Below, in pieces: positions 28,696 to 38,160 of a stretch of 64,000 nt of DNA. Position numbers and translations under genes: made by a program. Position 1 is the first letter of the stretch; the number at the start of each line of letters is the position of its first letter. The notes under the pieces are model-generated. The model did no database searches, was not told the DNA's origin, and saw nothing but the letters and a program-made list of their open reading frames with translations. The DNA lies in the NCBI RefSeq assembly GCF_036840915.1, contig NZ_CP085725.1, positions 3,286,001 to 3,350,000 of the forward strand. Direction: 5' to 3'. Source of the stretch: Flavobacterium hankyongi. GTDB taxonomy: Bacteria > Bacteroidota > Bacteroidia > Flavobacteriales > Flavobacteriaceae.

Positions 28696-28771
28696 CTATA
28701 AGCCGTAAGCTATAAGCCGTAAGCTTTTCTGAAGTTTTGCTTAAAGCTTAAAACTTAAAGCCCAAAGCTTT
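28694..28771 (+). repeat. Repeat-rich rfbB-rfbA gap
   Basis: A 14-bp unit AGCTATAAGCCGTA occurs 2.2 times in tandem at 28694-28724, starting in the rfbB stop codon. It is followed by a run of AAGCTT/AAAGC-type words at 28741-28771, partly palindromic. It is neither a terminator (no T-run) nor coding. Function unknown. Confidence 0.75.
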
Positions 28772-28776
28772 AAAAT

Positions 28777-29655
28777 ATGAAAGGAATAATTTTAGCAGGA
28801 GGTTCAGGAACACGATTACATCCGCTTACACAAGTGGTTTCTAAGCAATTATTGCCAATTTATGACAAACCAATGATTTATTATCCGCTATCAGTATTAA
28901 TGTTAGCTGGAATAAAAGAAATATTGATTATATCTACTCCTCATGATTTACCAAATTTCCAAAGATTGTTTGGTGATGGAAGTCAAATCGGATTAAAACT
29001 TTCATACGTAGAACAACCATCTCCCGATGGTTTAGCTCAAGCTTTTATTTTAGGTGAAGAATTTATTGGGGATGATGATGTATGTTTGATTCTTGGCGAT
29101 AATATTTTCTATGGAGCAGGACTTCAAAATTTGCTGTCTAATGCTGTAAGTATTGTTACTGACAGGAAAGAAGCAACGGTTTTTGGATATTATGTAGATG
29201 ATCCTGAACGTTACGGAGTTGCTGAGTTTGATGATAGCGGTAAAGTTCTTTCGATTGAAGAAAAACCTGAACAACCAAAATCTAATTTTGCAGTTGTTGG
29301 ATTATATTTTTATCCAAATTCAGTTGTTCAAATTGCTAAAAACGTCAAACCTTCGCATAGAGGGGAGCTTGAAATAACTACAGTAAACCAAATTTATCTA
29401 GAAAAAGGAGCTCTTAATTTACAATTAATGGGAAGGGGGTTTGCATGGTTAGATACTGGCACGCATGAGTCGTTGACAGAAGCTACAGAATTTGTAAAAG
29501 CTGTAGAAAAACGTACAGGCCTTAAAATTGCTTGTATAGAAGAAGTTGCTTATAGGAAGGGCTTCATAAATAATGAGCAGTTTAAAAATTGTGCAGGAAT
29601 TTTAGGTAAAAGTACCTATGCTGAATATTTAAGAAAAATTGCAAAATACCAATGA
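28777..29655 (+). CDS. rfbA: Glucose-1-phosphate thymidylyltransferase
   Basis: 292 residues, normal for RmlA. The nucleotide-binding signature [44 protein letters not shown] and [12 protein letters not shown] are present. It makes dTDP-glucose from Glc-1-P and dTTP, feeding RfbB. The order rfbB then rfbA is inverted relative to the usual rfbABCD order, and C and D are lacking nearby. Confidence 0.95.
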   Translation: MKGIILAGGSGTRLHPLTQVVSKQLLPIYDKPMIYYPLSVLMLAGIKEILIISTPHDLPNFQRLFGDGSQIGLKLSYVEQPSPDGLAQAFILGEEFIGDDDVCLILGDNIFYGAGLQNLLSNAVSIVTDRKEATVFGYYVDDPERYGVAEFDDSGKVLSIEEKPEQPKSNFAVVGLYFYPNSVVQIAKNVKPSHRGELEITTVNQIYLEKGALNLQLMGRGFAWLDTGTHESLTEATEFVKAVEKRTGLKIACIEEVAYRKGFINNEQFKNCAGILGKSTYAEYLRKIAKYQ

Positions 29656-29734
29656 TGAAAAGATTTTCTGTGTTTAAATGATTTTTAAAATATTTTTTTA
29701 GAGTCAGAATAGAATTATAAAGGAATAGAAATTC

Positions 29735-30775
29735 ATGATAGCGTTTTTTTTTGGTGTAGTACTGTCTGGTTTAGCTTTTTTTTTTAAGAGATCGAAGATA
29801 ATCCTGTTGATTTTATTTGTTTTTATGTGGTTGCTTTTTGGATGGAATTATTCAAATGCAGATCGCAGAATGTATACAGAAATGTATAGTGTTTCTATCT
29901 CTAAAATAGAATTCCTAAAATTTGAAGGAGGTTACAGTTTTTTAATGTTCTGTTCTAGATATTTGGGATTAAGTTTACAGGAATTTTTAATAATAGTTTC
30001 AGGAATAGTTTTACTTTTTATATTCCGTTTTTTCTATATCTTTTCAAATGTTCCAGCATTTGTAGGGTTGTGTTTCTTGTGGTTCTTTTTTCCATTAGAA
30101 TATGTTGTTTTAAGGAATTTTATCGCTTTTTCAATTGTATTACAAGGATTCATCTCAGTTTTTAGAAATGAAAAATATTATAGAGAGAAATTCGTTCTGT
30201 GTGTACTGCTTGCTTCAACTATTCACATCTCATCGCTAATGTATTTAATTTTTTTGTTAGCTTTTAAAGAAAATGAGATCAAAATTAAAACGATTGTATT
30301 TTGGGTCATTGGTTTACTTACAATAGTTTTAGTGTCACATGATTTAATATTTAGAATATTGTCAATATATTCAAAGGATAAAGTAATATTTTATACTACT
30401 AGTTTATCGCTATTTTTGTTTTATTCATCTATTCAAATTGCAAACCTGTGGATTGTTAAATATTTTTTAAAATCAGATGACGTAAATGGCACTACAAGTG
30501 ATAAAAGGTTAAATATCATGATTGTAAATATTAATATTGTCATGCTATTACTCATTGTGGTTTACTACGAAATGGCTGTTTTTATCAGAATACTTTTGAA
30601 TATGTCTATCGTTAATTTGGTATTCATAACAAATAAATCTATTTTATTTGGAGAAAAAAAAATCCCAAAAATTTTATTTTTAAGTTATCTTTTATTTGGC
30701 TTTTATTGTTTTATTTTCTTAGTTAGAGAAAAAACAATTTTTCCATTGTTTGATAGTAATTTGTTGTTTAAATAA
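29735..30775 (+). CDS. EpsG-like polysaccharide membrane protein
   Basis: 346 residues with about nine hydrophobic segments and very high Phe/Ile/Leu content. The N-terminal WNYSNADRRMYTEMY segment and the middle RNFIAFSIVLQGFISV and ASTIHISSLMYLIFLLAF resemble the EpsG family (R-x2-A and H-x-S-S elements), which acts as a polymerase in some exopolysaccharide systems. The locus has a second polymerase-like protein (32316), so the role is open. Confidence 0.6.
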   Translation: MIAFFFGVVLSGLAFFFKRSKIILLILFVFMWLLFGWNYSNADRRMYTEMYSVSISKIEFLKFEGGYSFLMFCSRYLGLSLQEFLIIVSGIVLLFIFRFFYIFSNVPAFVGLCFLWFFFPLEYVVLRNFIAFSIVLQGFISVFRNEKYYREKFVLCVLLASTIHISSLMYLIFLLAFKENEIKIKTIVFWVIGLLTIVLVSHDLIFRILSIYSKDKVIFYTTSLSLFLFYSSIQIANLWIVKYFLKSDDVNGTTSDKRLNIMIVNINIVMLLLIVVYYEMAVFIRILLNMSIVNLVFITNKSILFGEKKIPKILFLSYLLFGFYCFIFLVREKTIFPLFDSNLLFK

Positions 30776-30783
30776 TTTTAAGT

Positions 30784-32238
30784 ATGCGAAATCAAACGCA
30801 AGTCAATAATTTAAATAAAGATGTTTTAAAATATTTGGTGGTAAAGATTTTACCAGCCATATCAGGATTGCTTACCATTTATCTTTTAACAAGAACTTTA
30901 TCTAATTCACTTTATTCAAATTATGTTTTTGTAAGTGCTACAATTTTGTTGTTTGGACAGCTAATTAGCGGTTGGATAAATAGTTCCGTTATTTATTTTT
31001 ACCCGGATTATGATGCAAAAAATAATTTAGATGTTTTAAAAATCAATATTATTTTTCTGCAATTAATTCTATACTTCGTTGGAGCTATTGGTTTTTTCAT
31101 TATGTGTTACTTCGGATTAAAAGATTTTTTAATAATTGGGTTGGGTTTGTTCTTAATGCTTTCTCAAACATTTATTAATTTGTTATATAGTTTTTTGCAA
31201 GCTGAAAGACGTGTTTTAATTCAAATTAGATCAACATTTGTTCAGAGTGTTGTACAGGTAATAGGTGTAACTGGTTGTTATTTTTATTGTAAGGAAAATC
31301 TTTATGCAATATTTGCAGTCCTTTTCTTGAGTTATTTCTTAGCGAGCAATTATGTAATGTATTCGGATAAGATTTATGAATTATTATTAAATAAAAGAGT
31401 TTTTGCCGTTTTTGATTTTAAAATCGCCAAAAAAGTACTAACGTATGGAATTCCTGTTTGTATTTGGTTCTTTGCCTCTCAATTTTTTGCTATAGGAGAT
31501 AGGATACTTTTTAAGTATTTTAATATAACAAATTTAGTTGCTAATTATGCTTCTTTCAGAGATTTGTCTGTTGGATTGTCAGGTTTTATTACCATGCCTT
31601 TGCTTATGGCTTCACATCCAATAATTATTCAAATGGCTAAAACAGCGGTTGATAAAAAAGAAATTGAGAATATAATTATACAGAATATTAAATTGCTAAC
31701 CACGCTATTTACATCTATTTTTATGGGCATTTTTTTTATTGGGGAATATGTGCTGGTTTATATAGTAAGTAAAAAGTATCTGTTAGAAACCAATCTTATG
31801 TTTCTAGTTGTGTTTTCTATTTTTTTGGGAACCATATCGATGTATTTACATAAAGGATTAGAAGTAGATGGCAAAACAGAGCTTATGGCGAAAGTTGCCT
31901 TGGTTGTTGCTGGATTAAGCTTGATTCTGAATGTTTGGCTAATTCCCATTTGGGGTGTACAGGCAGCCTGTTTGGTATCAATTTTAGCTCAGGTTTTGTA
32001 TAATGTTTTTGTGTACTATTATTCTGTAAATGTTTACCGTATTAAAATTTCGCCCATGTTCATAGTTAAGAATATTTTTTTAGTTTTAATTTCCTTTTTA
32101 ATTTCCAATTATATTTTAACAGAGAACTCACATTTAATGATTAGAATGTTTATTTTTGTAGCACTGACAATTTTAACATTATTTAGTTCAATAGAAATAA
32201 AAAAAATGTTTAAAACGATTAATAATAACGAACTATAA
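30784..32238 (+). CDS. Oligosaccharide flippase (Wzx-like, MOP superfamily)
   Basis: 484 residues with 12 to 14 hydrophobic segments. The N-terminus (VVKILPAISGLLTIYLLTRTLS) and the segment VASFRD-like ANYASFRDLSVGLSGFITMPLLM fit polysaccharide biosynthesis / Wzx flippases, which move lipid-linked repeat units across the inner membrane. It is the only flippase candidate in the locus. It starts 8 nt after the EpsG-like gene. Confidence 0.85.
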   Translation: MRNQTQVNNLNKDVLKYLVVKILPAISGLLTIYLLTRTLSNSLYSNYVFVSATILLFGQLISGWINSSVIYFYPDYDAKNNLDVLKINIIFLQLILYFVGAIGFFIMCYFGLKDFLIIGLGLFLMLSQTFINLLYSFLQAERRVLIQIRSTFVQSVVQVIGVTGCYFYCKENLYAIFAVLFLSYFLASNYVMYSDKIYELLLNKRVFAVFDFKIAKKVLTYGIPVCIWFFASQFFAIGDRILFKYFNITNLVANYASFRDLSVGLSGFITMPLLMASHPIIIQMAKTAVDKKEIENIIIQNIKLLTTLFTSIFMGIFFIGEYVLVYIVSKKYLLETNLMFLVVFSIFLGTISMYLHKGLEVDGKTELMAKVALVVAGLSLILNVWLIPIWGVQAACLVSILAQVLYNVFVYYYSVNVYRIKISPMFIVKNIFLVLISFLISNYILTENSHLMIRMFIFVALTILTLFSSIEIKKMFKTINNNEL

Positions 32239-32315
32239 CTTAGATTGCTTTACATTATTACTCTTTCAATATATAGAGGAGATGTAACAAAATAAGTTGG
32301 TTTTTTGCAGAATAA

Positions 32316-33602
32316 ATGCTACATTTTTTTTTCATATTAGGTATTCTTTTAATACTTATAATTAGAAAAGATTTTTCTAATTATTTTTTAAGCCCTACAG
32401 GTATTTTAGGTATTACTTGGGGAGTTTGTGTGATTTTACAATTCGTTTTTGCACCAGAATATTATTTTACATCTACTACAGCACAGCTTTTTTTTATTTT
32501 TATTTTTTCGTTTTTTTTAGGCGATATAACAGGAAGTTATTTGGAGAGTCTATCATCTAAAAAGGTCAATTTTGGTACAGACTATAAAATATATCAGTCG
32601 CTAACTTTTAAAAGTAAATTTACTTTTTTTTTAATAATATTAGGAGTTCTATCTTTTGTTGGTGCAATACTATATTTTGGTTATTTTGTTTCTTTTTTTG
32701 GTTCTTTTGAAGCTGGTGTTACAGCTGGATGGGCTGCACGAGGAGCACTTGAAGAAATTTCTGTCCCTATTGCTGTTAGAGCCATTTTAATGTTAGGTTA
32801 TAGCGATGTGGTACTGACCACTATCTACTTTTTATTGTATAGAAAAATAAAATGGTTTTTGTTTTTACCATACATATCATTGCTAATTATGGGAATTGCT
32901 CAAGCGGGAAGAGCAGGTTTTATTTTAATTTTAGTTCAAGTATTTTTGTCTAGTTTTTGGATAACTGTTTATGATCAAAAGCTCAACTATAAAGGAAATA
33001 ATAATTTTTTTGCTGAAAAAAAGCTAATAAAAAAAATGATGGTACTTATTGTTTTTGCCTTTATTATATTTATTGGTGGAGATATGTTAAGAAGACAACA
33101 ATTTTCGCTAACTCCTGAAAATTTAGAGACATCAACTACTGTTTTTAAAGAATATCTTTTTGGGGGAATATCTGCCTTTTCAACCTATTTTGAAAATGAA
33201 TATTCTAATTTTAGTACACTTGGGTTAGGGAAATACTCCTACAGTTCCCTTTATGATTTATTAGGTATTTCTAAAAATGAAATAGGAGTTTACACAAAGT
33301 ATCTAGGATTTTCAAAAAAAGACTCTTCTTTAACAACAAATATTTTTACTGCTTTTAGACAATTCATAGATGATTTTAGTTTATTAGGAGGTTTATTTGT
33401 GTTTTTTTTATATGGTATTTTTTCAGGATATTTCTATGGAAAAGCGGTAAAAGGATCTCTTGCTGCAATAGCTATAATGATTGTGGTCTATACTTATTTA
33501 TTTCACACTATTTTGTTGTCTATAACAGTGCATAATGCTGTCTTAATTAGTTTTTTAGTCCCTGCTGTTATTATTAATATTTGCAAAAAAACAGCTAAAT
33601 GA
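32316..33602 (+). CDS. Oligosaccharide repeat-unit polymerase (Wzy-like)
   Basis: 428 residues with about ten hydrophobic segments and a long hydrophilic loop (about residues 265-340) as in Wzy/O-antigen polymerases. GIAQAGRAGFILILVQVFL is a family-like segment. Sequence conservation in Wzy is low, so the call rests on topology and context between flippase and glycosyltransferase. Its stop overlaps the start of the GT2 gene (ATGA). Confidence 0.7.
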   Translation: MLHFFFILGILLILIIRKDFSNYFLSPTGILGITWGVCVILQFVFAPEYYFTSTTAQLFFIFIFSFFLGDITGSYLESLSSKKVNFGTDYKIYQSLTFKSKFTFFLIILGVLSFVGAILYFGYFVSFFGSFEAGVTAGWAARGALEEISVPIAVRAILMLGYSDVVLTTIYFLLYRKIKWFLFLPYISLLIMGIAQAGRAGFILILVQVFLSSFWITVYDQKLNYKGNNNFFAEKKLIKKMMVLIVFAFIIFIGGDMLRRQQFSLTPENLETSTTVFKEYLFGGISAFSTYFENEYSNFSTLGLGKYSYSSLYDLLGISKNEIGVYTKYLGFSKKDSSLTTNIFTAFRQFIDDFSLLGGLFVFFLYGIFSGYFYGKAVKGSLAAIAIMIVVYTYLFHTILLSITVHNAVLISFLVPAVIINICKKTAK

Positions 33603-34408
33603 GTATGAAGTTCGTTTTCATATGTGTTAATTACCATTCTCGAGAAGAAACATTAAAATACATTCAAAATGTAGTATTGTTTTATCCTCAAAATGAAGTT
33701 AGAATTATTGTTGTTGATAATTCTAAAGATGAAGTTGATTTCTTTATTATAAAACAATATATCATTGAAAATGATTTAAGTGATTTAGTTTCAGTTGTTA
33801 AAATTGAAAATAAGGGATATTTTGATGGACTTAACAATGGAATTAATTATGCTAAAAATTCAGTTTTTAAAGCAGATTATTATATTGTCGGAAACAATGA
33901 TATTACTTTTGAGAAAGATTTTTTGGATCAATTAAATAAGATCAATCAAGAATCAGATGTTTTAATTTTAGCTCCTGATATTGTTACAAATGACAATTCG
34001 CATGAAAATCCGCATGTTATTAGTAGAGTGTCATATATAAGAAGAACAATGTATAGTGTTTACTATAGTCATTATTATGTTGCAAAATTGATAACTAAAT
34101 TTTACTCGTCAGAAAGAAAATTTAAGCCATTTGATTCTGAAAGAAAACCCATTTATATGGGCATTGGTGCTTTGTATGTTTTAACTCCATCTTTTTTCAA
34201 ACATTTTGACAATTTATGGCAAAAGGTATTTTTATATGGAGAAGAGGCAATTTTAGCAGGTCAAATTAAGAGTGTGGGTGGTAAGATAATGTACGAGCCT
34301 ACATTAAAATGCTATCATAATGAATCAGCTACAACTTCCAAAATGAATTCAAGATACAAATATGAAGTAATACAAAAATCATATAGAATTTATAAAAAAT
34401 ATTTATAA
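33599..34408 (+). CDS. Glycosyltransferase family 2
   Basis: 269 residues. It has the GT-A start FVFICVNYHSREETLKYI, VDNSKD, NKGYFDGLNNGINYA and the metal-binding position in VGNNDITFEKDFLDQL, where the usual DxD reads NND. The later GIGALYVLTPSFFKHFD and YGEEAILAGQI resemble rhamnosyltransferase-type GT2 enzymes. The donor sugar cannot be told. It overlaps the wzy stop by 4 nt. Confidence 0.8.
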   Translation: MSMKFVFICVNYHSREETLKYIQNVVLFYPQNEVRIIVVDNSKDEVDFFIIKQYIIENDLSDLVSVVKIENKGYFDGLNNGINYAKNSVFKADYYIVGNNDITFEKDFLDQLNKINQESDVLILAPDIVTNDNSHENPHVISRVSYIRRTMYSVYYSHYYVAKLITKFYSSERKFKPFDSERKPIYMGIGALYVLTPSFFKHFDNLWQKVFLYGEEAILAGQIKSVGGKIMYEPTLKCYHNESATTSKMNSRYKYEVIQKSYRIYKKYL

Positions 34409-34409
34409 A

Positions 34410-35453
34410 ATGAAACAATCCATCACAGATAAAATACTTTTAATTACTGGTGGTACAGGTTCATTTGGAACCGCTGTGCTTAATCGTTTTTTACAAACAG
34501 ACCATTTCAAGGAAATCCGAATTTTTTCCAGAGATGAAAAAAAACAGGATGACATGCGAAATCTGTATAGAAACGACAAACTCAAGTTCTATATTGGAGA
34601 TGTTCGTAATCCATCAAGTATTGATTATGCAATGCGTGGTGTAGATTATGTGTTTCATGCAGCCGCTTTGAAGCAAGTGCCTTCCTGCGAATTTTTTCCA
34701 ATGGAAGCGGTAAAAACTAATGTAGAGGGAACACAAAATGTTATAGATGCGGCTGTAAAGCATGGTGTAAAAAAAGTAATTTGCCTAAGCACCGATAAAG
34801 CGGCGTATCCTATAAATGCAATGGGCATTTCTAAAGCCATGATGGAGAAAGTAGCCGTAGCAGCTTCAAGAAATTTAGAGCATACAACCGTTTGTTTAAC
34901 GCGCTACGGAAATGTAATGGGGTCAAGAGGGTCTGTTATTCCATTGTTCCTTAAGCAAATTAAAAATGGTGAACCACTTACGATTACTGATCCTTCAATG
35001 ACACGTTTTCTGATGTCTTTAGAAGAGGCGGTAGAATTAGTTCTTTTTGCATTCGAACATGGAAACTCAGGGGATTTGTTTGTGAATAAGGCTCCAGCAG
35101 GAACAATTGGCGATTTAGCGCAAGCATTAAAAGAAATGTTCAAAGCAGATAATCCAATTAGAATTATTGGAACAAGACATGGTGAAAAGCTGTATGAAAC
35201 ACTTTGTACTCGTGAAGAAATGGTAAAAGCAGAAGATATGGGAGGTTTTTACCGAATTCCTGCTGATAATAGGGATTTAAATTATGCCCAATATTTTTCT
35301 GAAGGCGAAATAGATGTTTCTAAAATTGAAGATTATCATTCCCATAATACAATCCAACAAGATGTTGAAGGGATGAAGCAACTCTTAATGAAACTTCCGT
35401 TAATTCGTAAAGATGTATTAGGAGAAGCTGATTTAAAACAATATCCAGATTAA
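34410..35453 (+). CDS. fnlA: UDP-GlcNAc 4,6-dehydratase/5-epimerase (FnlA/WbjB-like)
   Basis: 347 residues. The Rossmann motif TGGTGSFGTAVLNRF, DVRNPSSIDYAMRGVDYVFHAAALKQVP and the catalytic STDKAAYPINAMGISKAMMEK are those of the CapD/FlaA1/FnlA soluble dehydratases. Its place before FnlB and FnlC homologues identifies it as the first enzyme of UDP-N-acetyl-L-fucosamine synthesis. It is 1 nt after the GT2 gene. Confidence 0.9.
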   Translation: MKQSITDKILLITGGTGSFGTAVLNRFLQTDHFKEIRIFSRDEKKQDDMRNLYRNDKLKFYIGDVRNPSSIDYAMRGVDYVFHAAALKQVPSCEFFPMEAVKTNVEGTQNVIDAAVKHGVKKVICLSTDKAAYPINAMGISKAMMEKVAVAASRNLEHTTVCLTRYGNVMGSRGSVIPLFLKQIKNGEPLTITDPSMTRFLMSLEEAVELVLFAFEHGNSGDLFVNKAPAGTIGDLAQALKEMFKADNPIRIIGTRHGEKLYETLCTREEMVKAEDMGGFYRIPADNRDLNYAQYFSEGEIDVSKIEDYHSHNTIQQDVEGMKQLLMKLPLIRKDVLGEADLKQYPD

Positions 35454-35460
35454 ATTGAGT

Positions 35461-35886
35461 ATGTTGCCAATAGTAATAAAAGGGAATTGTCATTCAGACC
35501 ATAGAGGCACTCTTAAATTCAATAATGGTTTTGATGCTAGTCAAATAAAAAGGATGTATGTAATTGAAAATGAAAGTTCTAATTTTAGGAGAGGATGGCA
35601 AGGACATAAAAGAGAACAAAGATGGTTTTCTGCTATGGTTGGAACTTTTGAAATACAACTAATAAGGATAGATAATTGGGATAATCCTGAGCCAACATTA
35701 AAACCATATGTTTTTTGTCTTTCTTCAGAGAACTTAGATATATTACATGTTCCTTCGGGTTATATTTCTTGTATTCAATCAAAGGAAGAAAATGCAAAAC
35801 TTTTAGTAATGAGCGATTATCTTTTGGGAGAAATTAAAGATGAATATAAATATCCTTTAGAGTACTTTGTCTGCACAAAACAATAA
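35461..35886 (+). CDS. WxcM/FdtA-like sugar-nucleotide cupin
   Basis: 141 residues from the ATG at 35461 (an in-frame TTG at 35455 adds two residues). A single cupin: SDHRGTLKF, IKRMYVIENESSNFRRGWQGHK, then LDILHVPSGYISCIQ. It aligns by eye with FdtA/QdtA 3,4-ketoisomerases, but the first His of the usual RGGHAHK motif is a Gln here (RGWQGHK) while the second is kept. It lies inside the fnlA-fnlB-fnlC set, so it may act on the FnlA keto intermediate or be an accessory protein. The function is uncertain. Confidence 0.6.
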   Translation: MLPIVIKGNCHSDHRGTLKFNNGFDASQIKRMYVIENESSNFRRGWQGHKREQRWFSAMVGTFEIQLIRIDNWDNPEPTLKPYVFCLSSENLDILHVPSGYISCIQSKEENAKLLVMSDYLLGEIKDEYKYPLEYFVCTKQ

Positions 35887-35889
35887 AAT

Positions 35890-37008
35890 ATGCTAAAAAT
35901 AGGAATTACAGGACAAAATGGTTTTGTAGGGAATCATTTATACAATACTTTAGGATTATTTCCTGATGAGTTTGAAAGAGTTGATTTTGATAAAAGTTTT
36001 TTTGAAAACCAACAGCAATTAGATGCTTTTGTGAAACAATGTGATGTAATTGTTCATTTAGCAGCGATGAATAGACACGAAAGTCAAGAAGTTATATATG
36101 CTACCAACTTAGATTTAGTAGAGAAATTAGTTTCATCATTAGAAAGAACGCAATCAAAACCACATTTACTTTTTTCCTCTTCGTCACAAGAAGAAAGAGA
36201 TAACTTATACGGAAAATCTAAAAAAGAAGGTAGAGAATTGTTTGTAAATTGGGCAGGAAGAAACGAGACAAAATTCACCGGATTAATTATTCCGAATGTT
36301 TTTGGTCCTTTCGGAAAACCAAATTATAATTCGTTTGTAGCTACCTTTTGTCATAAATTAACACATAACGAAATACCAACCATTGATGTTGATGGCGAAG
36401 TAAAATTGATTTATGTGGGTGAATTGGTTCAGGAAATCATCAGCCAAATCAGAACTGGAAATTCTGAAAGTGAATTAATAATTTCGCATACTTCAACCCA
36501 TAAAGTTTCGGAGGTTTTAGCCAAATTGAATTATTATAAGCAAACTTATTTCGACAAAGGAGAAATTCCGGTTCTAGATACTACTTTCGATTTGAATTTG
36601 TTTAACACGTTCAGATGTTATTTTGATATACAAAATCATTATCCAGTTAAATTTGTTCAGCATACAGATCCTCGAGGAGCTTTTGTTGAGGTAATTAGAT
36701 TGGGAGTAGGGGGACAAGTTTCTTTTTCTACTACTGTACCAGGTATTACTCGAGGAAATCATTATCATACAAGAAAAATTGAACGTTTTGCTGTTATTAA
36801 AGGCAAAGCTTTAATTCAGTTGCGAAAAATAGGAACTGATGAAGTGTTTAATTTTTATCTTGATGGAGACGAGCCAGCTTATGTAGATATGCCCATTTGG
36901 TACACCCACAACATAAAAAACATAGGGGATGAGGATTTATATACTAATTTTTGGATAAACGAACCTTATAATCCACAAGATGCAGATACTTATTTTGTTG
37001 AAGTATAA
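35890..37008 (+). CDS. fnlB: UDP-2-acetamido-2,6-dideoxy-hexulose 4-reductase (FnlB/WbjC-like)
   Basis: 372 residues with two domains. The N-terminal NAD(P)-binding part (KIGITGQNGFVGNHLYNTL, HLAAMNRHE, YGKSKKEGRELF) is a reductase/epimerase fold. The C-terminal part (about 250-372) is a cupin (HTDPRGAFVEVIRL, TRGNHYHTRKIERF, YTHNIKNIG). This fusion is typical of WbjC/FnlB, which reduces the 4-keto group on the way to UDP-L-FucNAc. Confidence 0.88.
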   Translation: MLKIGITGQNGFVGNHLYNTLGLFPDEFERVDFDKSFFENQQQLDAFVKQCDVIVHLAAMNRHESQEVIYATNLDLVEKLVSSLERTQSKPHLLFSSSSQEERDNLYGKSKKEGRELFVNWAGRNETKFTGLIIPNVFGPFGKPNYNSFVATFCHKLTHNEIPTIDVDGEVKLIYVGELVQEIISQIRTGNSESELIISHTSTHKVSEVLAKLNYYKQTYFDKGEIPVLDTTFDLNLFNTFRCYFDIQNHYPVKFVQHTDPRGAFVEVIRLGVGGQVSFSTTVPGITRGNHYHTRKIERFAVIKGKALIQLRKIGTDEVFNFYLDGDEPAYVDMPIWYTHNIKNIGDEDLYTNFWINEPYNPQDADTYFVEV

Positions 37009-37017
37009 AATACAACT

Positions 37018-38160
37018 ATGAAAAAACTAAAAGTAATGACGGTGGTAGGAACCCGTCCGGAGATTATCAGATTATCAAGAGTATTGATGGCTTTGGATGC
37101 TTCTGAGGCAATTGAACATATTATTGTTCATACTGGCCAAAATTATGATTATGAACTTAATCAGATTTTCTTTGAAGATTTAGGCTTAAGGAAACCCGAT
37201 TACTTTTTAGAAGCTGCTGGTAAAACTGCTACCGAAACCGTTGGCAATATTTTAATAAAAATTGATCCACTTTTAGAGCAGCTACAACCTGGCGCTTTTT
37301 TAGTTTTGGGAGATACTAACAGTTGTTTGTGTGCCATACCAGCTAAAAAACGTCAAATTCCAATTTTTCATATGGAAGCAGGTAATCGTTGTTTCGATCA
37401 ACGAGTTCCTGAAGAAACAAACCGTAAAATAGTTGATCATACCGCCGATGTTAACTTAACTTACAGTGATATTGCTAGAGAATATTTACTTCGTGAAGGA
37501 TTGCCGGCTGACAGAATTATTAAAACAGGTTCTCCAATGTTTGAGGTTTTGAATCATTATCTTCCACAAATAGAAGCTTCAGATGTTTTGTCTCGTTTAA
37601 ATTTAGAAGAAGGTAAGTATTTTGTTGTTTCATCTCACAGAGAAGAAAATATCAATTCAGAAAAGAATTTTAATGGATTAATAGAAAGTCTAAACTTAAT
37701 TGCAGAAAAGTATCAATATCCGATTATTGTTTCAACTCATCCAAGAACTAGAAATATGATTGATAAGAAGCAAGTAAAAGTGAGGCCCGAAATCCGATTT
37801 TTAAAACCATTAGGATTTCATGATTACAATGCTTTACAAATGAGGGCTTACGCAGTACTTTCTGATAGCGGAACGATTTCTGAAGAAAGTTCTATTTTAA
37901 ATTTTAGAGCACTCAATATTCGTCAAGCACATGAAAGGCCAGAAGCAATGGAGGAGACTTCAGTAATGATGACAGGTCTTTCCTCAGAGAGAATTATGCA
38001 GTCACTAGTTCAATTAAAGCAACAAAATGTTGGAAAAACAATACGTAATTATAGACCAGTTGCTGATTATTCTATGCCTAATGTTTCAGAAAAAATGGTA
38101 CGTATAATTCTAAGTTATACTGATTATGTGAATAGAGTTGTTTGGTCAAAGAATATATAA
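37018..38160 (+). CDS. fnlC: UDP-N-acetyl-L-talosamine/fucosamine 2-epimerase (FnlC/WbjD-like)
   Basis: 380 residues of the non-hydrolysing UDP-GlcNAc 2-epimerase family: VVGTRPEIIRLSRVL, HTGQNYDYELNQIFF, LGDTNSCLCAIPAKK, HMEAGNRCFDQRVPEETNRKI, SDSGTISEESSIL. The GNRCFD form and the position after fnlA and fnlB favour FnlC, the last step to UDP-L-FucNAc, over generic WecB. The stop directly abuts the start of the next glycosyltransferase. Confidence 0.88.
   Translation: MKKLKVMTVVGTRPEIIRLSRVLMALDASEAIEHIIVHTGQNYDYELNQIFFEDLGLRKPDYFLEAAGKTATETVGNILIKIDPLLEQLQPGAFLVLGDTNSCLCAIPAKKRQIPIFHMEAGNRCFDQRVPEETNRKIVDHTADVNLTYSDIAREYLLREGLPADRIIKTGSPMFEVLNHYLPQIEASDVLSRLNLEEGKYFVVSSHREENINSEKNFNGLIESLNLIAEKYQYPIIVSTHPRTRNMIDKKQVKVRPEIRFLKPLGFHDYNALQMRAYAVLSDSGTISEESSILNFRALNIRQAHERPEAMEETSVMMTGLSSERIMQSLVQLKQQNVGKTIRNYRPVADYSMPNVSEKMVRIILSYTDYVNRVVWSKNI

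Noticed and set aside
28694..28771. Possible CRISPR-like array or terminator between rfbB and rfbA
   Set aside because: The repeats are contiguous 14-mers without spacers and no stem with a T-run is formed.
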